A stretch of DNA of 64,000 nucleotides, taken from assembly GCA_005880695.1 (NCBI GenBank), contig VBGR01000035.1, forward strand, positions 1-64,000, in the 5' to 3' direction. Source of the DNA: Chloroflexota bacterium. GTDB taxonomy: Bacteria; Chloroflexota; Dormibacteria; Dormibacterales; Dormibacteraceae. How positions within the stretch are numbered: position 1 is the stretch's first letter; each line of letters begins with the position of its first letter. A program made the translations under genes and the position numbers. The notes beneath the pieces were generated by a model. The model worked only from the letters and a program-made list of their open reading frames with translations. It did not search any database and was not told where the DNA came from. Shown piece by piece: positions 61,035 through 64,000 of the stretch.

Positions 61035-62108
61035 ATGAAAGTAACCCGGATCTTGTCATCGCTGGTCGTGGTGGCGCTCGCCATCACGGCTTGCGCAAGC
61101 ACCACCGGAGGGGGCGGCACGTCGACGAAGAAGATCGCCCTACTCCTGCCGGAGACCAAGACAGCGCGCTACGAGAGCAAGGACCGGCCGCTCTTCGAGG
61201 CCAAGGTCAAGGCACTCTGCAGCGATTGCCAGATCATCTACAGCAACGCCAACCAGGACGCGCCGACGCAACAGTCCCAGGCCGAGGCCGCCTTGACGAA
61301 CGGCGCCAAGGTGCTGGTGCTCGACCCCGTCGACGGCGCCGCGGCCGCTGCGATCGCCAACAAGGCGAAGCAGTCCAACGTGCCGGTCATCTCCTATGAC
61401 CGCCTGATCCTGAATTCGCCGAACGTCAACTACTACATCTCGTTCGACAACGCGGGAGTAGGGAAGCTGCAAGGGACAGCGCTCCTGACGGCCTTGAACG
61501 GCAAGGCCAACGCCAGCGTCGTGATGATCAACGGCGACCCAGCGGACAACAACGCCAAGCTCTTCAAGGCCGGCGCCCACTCCGTCCTGGACGGCAAGGT
61601 CACCATCGCCAAGGAATACGACACACCCGGCTGGGGCCCTGACAAGGCGCAGGACGAAATGACGCAGGCGCTCACGGCCCTCGGCAACAAGGTGGATGGC
61701 GTCTACGCGGCCAACGACGGTACCGGGGGCGGCGCGATTGCTGCCATGAAGACAGCCGGTGTCAAGCCGCTTCCTCCAGTAACCGGACAGGACGCCGAGC
61801 TCGCGGCGATCCAGCGCATCCTGATCGGCGAGCAGTACATGACGGTGTACAAGGCGATCGTGCCTGAAGCCGAGGGCGCCGCCCAGCTGGCGGTCGACCT
61901 CGTCAACGGCACCGCGGTGCCCAGCTCGATGACGGCCGGCGCTGTCACCAACAACACGAGCAAGGACGTCCCCTCGGTTCTTCTGAAGCCCGTCGCGGTG
62001 ATGAAGGACAACGTCAAGACGACAGTCGTCGCCGACAAGTTCTGGACCGCCGCCGATATCTGCACGGCCCAGTACGCGGCGGCCTGCACGGCAGCCGGCA
62101 TCTCGTAG
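61035..62108 (+). CDS. Sugar ABC transporter substrate-binding lipoprotein (XylF-like)
   Basis: Periplasmic-type binding protein of the ribose/xylose class, 357 residues, anchored by lipobox AITAC. After it, KKIALLLPETKTARYESKDR, NANQDAPTQQSQAEAAL, NGAKVLVLDPVDG and VPVISYDRLI are typical of XylF-like proteins, and the hinge region follows. ATG 61035 has GGAGGTGT upstream. First gene of the transporter; a strong hairpin follows it, likely reducing expression of the genes behind. Confidence 0.88.
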   Translation: MKVTRILSSLVVVALAITACASTTGGGGTSTKKIALLLPETKTARYESKDRPLFEAKVKALCSDCQIIYSNANQDAPTQQSQAEAALTNGAKVLVLDPVDGAAAAAIANKAKQSNVPVISYDRLILNSPNVNYYISFDNAGVGKLQGTALLTALNGKANASVVMINGDPADNNAKLFKAGAHSVLDGKVTIAKEYDTPGWGPDKAQDEMTQALTALGNKVDGVYAANDGTGGGAIAAMKTAGVKPLPPVTGQDAELAAIQRILIGEQYMTVYKAIVPEAEGAAQLAVDLVNGTAVPSSMTAGAVTNNTSKDVPSVLLKPVAVMKDNVKTTVVADKFWTAADICTAQYAAACTAAGIS

Positions 62109-62128
62109 TCTTGTTTCGGTAAGCAGAA

Positions 62129-62156
62129 GGCGGCGGGTCGCGACCGGCCCGCCGCC
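62129..62156 (+). terminator. Intercistronic hairpin after the binding-protein gene
   Basis: GGCGGCGGG/CCCGCCGCC arms with a ten-base loop between the binding-protein and ATPase genes; a typical site for partial termination or mRNA protection in ABC operons. Confidence 0.6.
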
Positions 62157-62185
62157 ACCCTGACAATCTAGAAGCGGAGGCGAAC

Positions 62186-62989
62186 ATGTCTGTCATCGAG
62201 CGGCAGCCGATCCTCCAGCTGCACGGGATCTCCAAGCATTTCGGCGCCGTCCAGGCGTTGAGCGAGATCGACTTCGAGGTCTACGCGGGTGAGGTGGTGG
62301 CGCTCGTAGGCGACAACGGCGCCGGCAAGTCCACCCTCGTCAAGACCATCGCCGGCATCAACATCCCCGATTCGGGCGAGATCATGTTCGAATCCAGGCC
62401 GGTCGTCATGCACGGGCCCCGCGACGCGACCAGGATCGGCATCGCCACCGTCTACCAGGACCTCGCCCTCTGCGACAACCTGGACGTGGTCGGCAACCTT
62501 TTCCTCGGTCGCGAACAGACCGAGCCACCCCTGCCCGCGCTGAACGAAGAGCACATGGAGAAGCGCGCGATCGAGGTCCTCTCGACGCTGGCGGTGAAGC
62601 TGCCCAGCGTGCGCACTGCCATTGCCTCGCTCTCCGGCGGACAGCGGCAATCGACGGCCGTCGCCCGCTCGGTCATGTGGGACGCCAAGGTCGTCCTCCT
62701 GGACGAGCCGACGGCGGCGCTCGGCGTGGCCCAGACCAAGCAGGTGCTGGAGCTGATCAGGCGCCTGCGCGACCAGGGTCTCGGAATCGTCGTAATCAGC
62801 CACAACCTGGCGGATGTCTTTGAGGTCTGCGACCGCATCGTGGTCCTCCGGCTCGGCCGGCGCGTGTCCGACTTCCGAGTCAAGGACGCCAGCCGTGAGC
62901 AGGTCGTCGCTGCCATCACTGGCGCGGACATCGGGCGCGTCCCCGAGGACGACCCGGACGCGGGCCCAGGCGCGGGCGCGAGCGCGTGA
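62186..62989 (+). CDS. Sugar ABC transporter ATP-binding protein (single domain)
   Basis: ATPase of 267 residues: Walker A GDNGAGKSTLVK, Q-loop VYQDLALCDNLDV, signature LSGGQRQSTAVARS, Walker B VVLLDEPTAAL and H-loop VVISHNLAD. Most xylose/ribose ATPases (XylG, RbsA) have two fused ATPase domains; this one is a single domain, as in FrcA-type systems, so it must form a homodimer. GGAGG precedes the ATG. Stop overlaps the permease (GTGA). Confidence 0.92.
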   Translation: MSVIERQPILQLHGISKHFGAVQALSEIDFEVYAGEVVALVGDNGAGKSTLVKTIAGINIPDSGEIMFESRPVVMHGPRDATRIGIATVYQDLALCDNLDVVGNLFLGREQTEPPLPALNEEHMEKRAIEVLSTLAVKLPSVRTAIASLSGGQRQSTAVARSVMWDAKVVLLDEPTAALGVAQTKQVLELIRRLRDQGLGIVVISHNLADVFEVCDRIVVLRLGRRVSDFRVKDASREQVVAAITGADIGRVPEDDPDAGPGAGASA

Positions 62990-64000
62990 GCTCCGCAGTC
63001 GAGTCGGCCGACCCTGAGCCCAGTTTCGGGCTCAGGACCTGGCTCAGGTCGCTCGGCAGTCGAGTCGCCCAGGGTGATGTGGGGTCGCTGCCGGTCATCG
63101 GTGGCATCGTCCTCATCTGGGCGGTCTTCTGGTACCTCAATCCGAATTTCCTGACGCCGCGCAACCTGACCAACCTGGTCCTCCAGATCGCGGGCGTCGG
63201 CACCATCTCGATCGGAATCGTGCTGGTCCTACTGCTTGGCGAGATTGACCTCTCGGTAGGTGCCGTCAGCGGTCTTTGCGCGGCGGTCATGGCCGTGCTC
63301 AACGTGAAGCGCGGCGTTCCCGCTCCACTGGCAATCACCGGCGGTGTCCTGGCCGGGACGGCCGTCGGCCTGATCCAGGGCGCCTGGTCTGCCCGCTTCC
63401 GCATCCCCACGTTCGTAGTCACCCTCGCCGGGCTGCTCGCCTGGCAGGGCGCTCTTCTCCTCGTGCTCGGGGAGACGGGCACCATCAACCTCTACGACCC
63501 GACGATCGACGCCCTGACCGACACCTTCTTCCCGGCCAGCGTGGGCTGGACGGTGGCCGCCGCGGTCATCGTGATCTACGCCGCCTCTGGGCTCTGGCGG
63601 CGCCAGCGACGGGCGCGGGCCGGGCTCAGCCTGGCCTCGCCGGTCGAGTTCGGAGCCTCCGTCGTGCTGATCGCCGCCCTGACGCTGGTGGCGGTATTCG
63701 TGCTCAACTCCGACCGGGGAGTTCCCCTCGTGCTCCTGATCTTGCTCGGTCTGATAGTCCTCTTCGACCAGCTCCTGCGGAGGACGCGGTTCGGACGCTA
63801 CGTGTTCGCCGTGGGCGGGAACGCCGAAGCCGCCCGGCGGGCCGGCGTCAACGTGGACGCCATCCGCATCGCGGTCTTCGCCCTCTGCAGTACGCTGGCC
63901 GCCTGCGGCGGCATTCTGGCCGCCTCCCGGCTGCTGGCGGTTAACCAGTCGTCCGGCGGGAACGACCTCCTGCTCAACTCGATCGCGGGTCCGGTCATCG
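62986..64000 (+). CDS. Sugar ABC transporter permease (partial)
   Basis: Membrane permease of the RbsC/XylH type, cut off by the window edge; 338 residues visible from GTG 62986. Motifs: NFLTPRNLTNLVLQIAGVG, LLLGEIDLSVGAVSGL and GRYVFAVGGNAEAARRAGVNV. The N-terminal 40 residues are cytoplasmic and several hydrophobic helices follow. It is longer before the last motif than RbsC, resembling XylH. Start overlaps the ATPase stop. Confidence 0.9.
   Translation, partial: MSSAVESADPEPSFGLRTWLRSLGSRVAQGDVGSLPVIGGIVLIWAVFWYLNPNFLTPRNLTNLVLQIAGVGTISIGIVLVLLLGEIDLSVGAVSGLCAAVMAVLNVKRGVPAPLAITGGVLAGTAVGLIQGAWSARFRIPTFVVTLAGLLAWQGALLLVLGETGTINLYDPTIDALTDTFFPASVGWTVAAAVIVIYAASGLWRRQRRARAGLSLASPVEFGASVVLIAALTLVAVFVLNSDRGVPLVLLILLGLIVLFDQLLRRTRFGRYVFAVGGNAEAARRAGVNVDAIRIAVFALCSTLAACGGILAASRLLAVNQSSGGNDLLLNSIAGPVI

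Overview
The window is high-GC and very gene-dense. Many GTG/TTG starts, 4-bp stop/start overlaps (GTGA, ATGA, TTGA) and several promoters that seem to fire directly onto the start codon suggest a Terrabacteria lineage. OpcA, a DUF222/13E12-type gene under an actinobacterial-style SOS box, DUF1918 and a transaldolase-glucose-6-phosphate isomerase fusion fit a deep actinobacterial, Chloroflexota or Ca. Dormibacterota-like organism. This is inference; there is no rRNA or phylogenetic marker to settle it.

Layout. 1-13.4 kb: a CpaF/TadA-like secretion ATPase running off the left edge, an NADP-type 6-phosphogluconate dehydrogenase, FKBP isomerase, MFS transporter, CAP-domain protein, PdxA, an orphan receiver coupled to a ferritin-VIT1 metal transporter, a VOC protein, DUF1918, a shortened DUF222 protein under an SOS-box promoter, a squalene-cyclase-like protein, an NTF2-like protein, tRNA-Ser(GGA) and a lipoprotein. 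13.4-23.3 kb: a leftward eight-gene operon, FGGY kinase - tal/pgi fusion - short 6PGDH - zwf - opcA - pgl - rpe - rpiA, covering glucose-6-phosphate to ribose-5-phosphate (no transketolase seen). 23.3-32.4 kb: Ldh2-type dehydrogenase, ECF sigma factor with a probable anti-sigma partner, C39-like protein, PepF, and a MoxR - DUF58 - transglutaminase operon. 32.5-43.4 kb: two GlsB-type membrane proteins, an exported three-repeat protein, two ChlI/ChlD-type chelatase AAA+ genes, MFS, PruA, malate dehydrogenase, TrmI, a methyltransferase and OsmC. 43.5-57.4 kb: a complete 14-gene complex I operon, nuoA-N. 57.4-64 kb: an eRF1/Vms1-like protein, SDR, NUDIX, then a ROK regulator and a sugar ABC transporter that runs off the right edge.

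The pentose-phosphate operon makes NAD(P)H and pentoses, complex I oxidises NADH, and malate and glutamate-semialdehyde dehydrogenases feed the same pool. Two 6PGDHs with different cofactor-loop residues suggest separate NADPH and NADH outputs.

The least explained structure is non-coding. A multi-hairpin repeat of about 145-155 bp occurs twice, each time inside an otherwise tightly packed operon (DUF58/moxR and nuoJ/nuoK) and in the same orientation relative to transcription. Another hairpin cluster lies within the start of nuoD, and a third separates tRNA-Ser from the NTF2-like gene. No CRISPR array, transposase, prophage or rRNA was seen.
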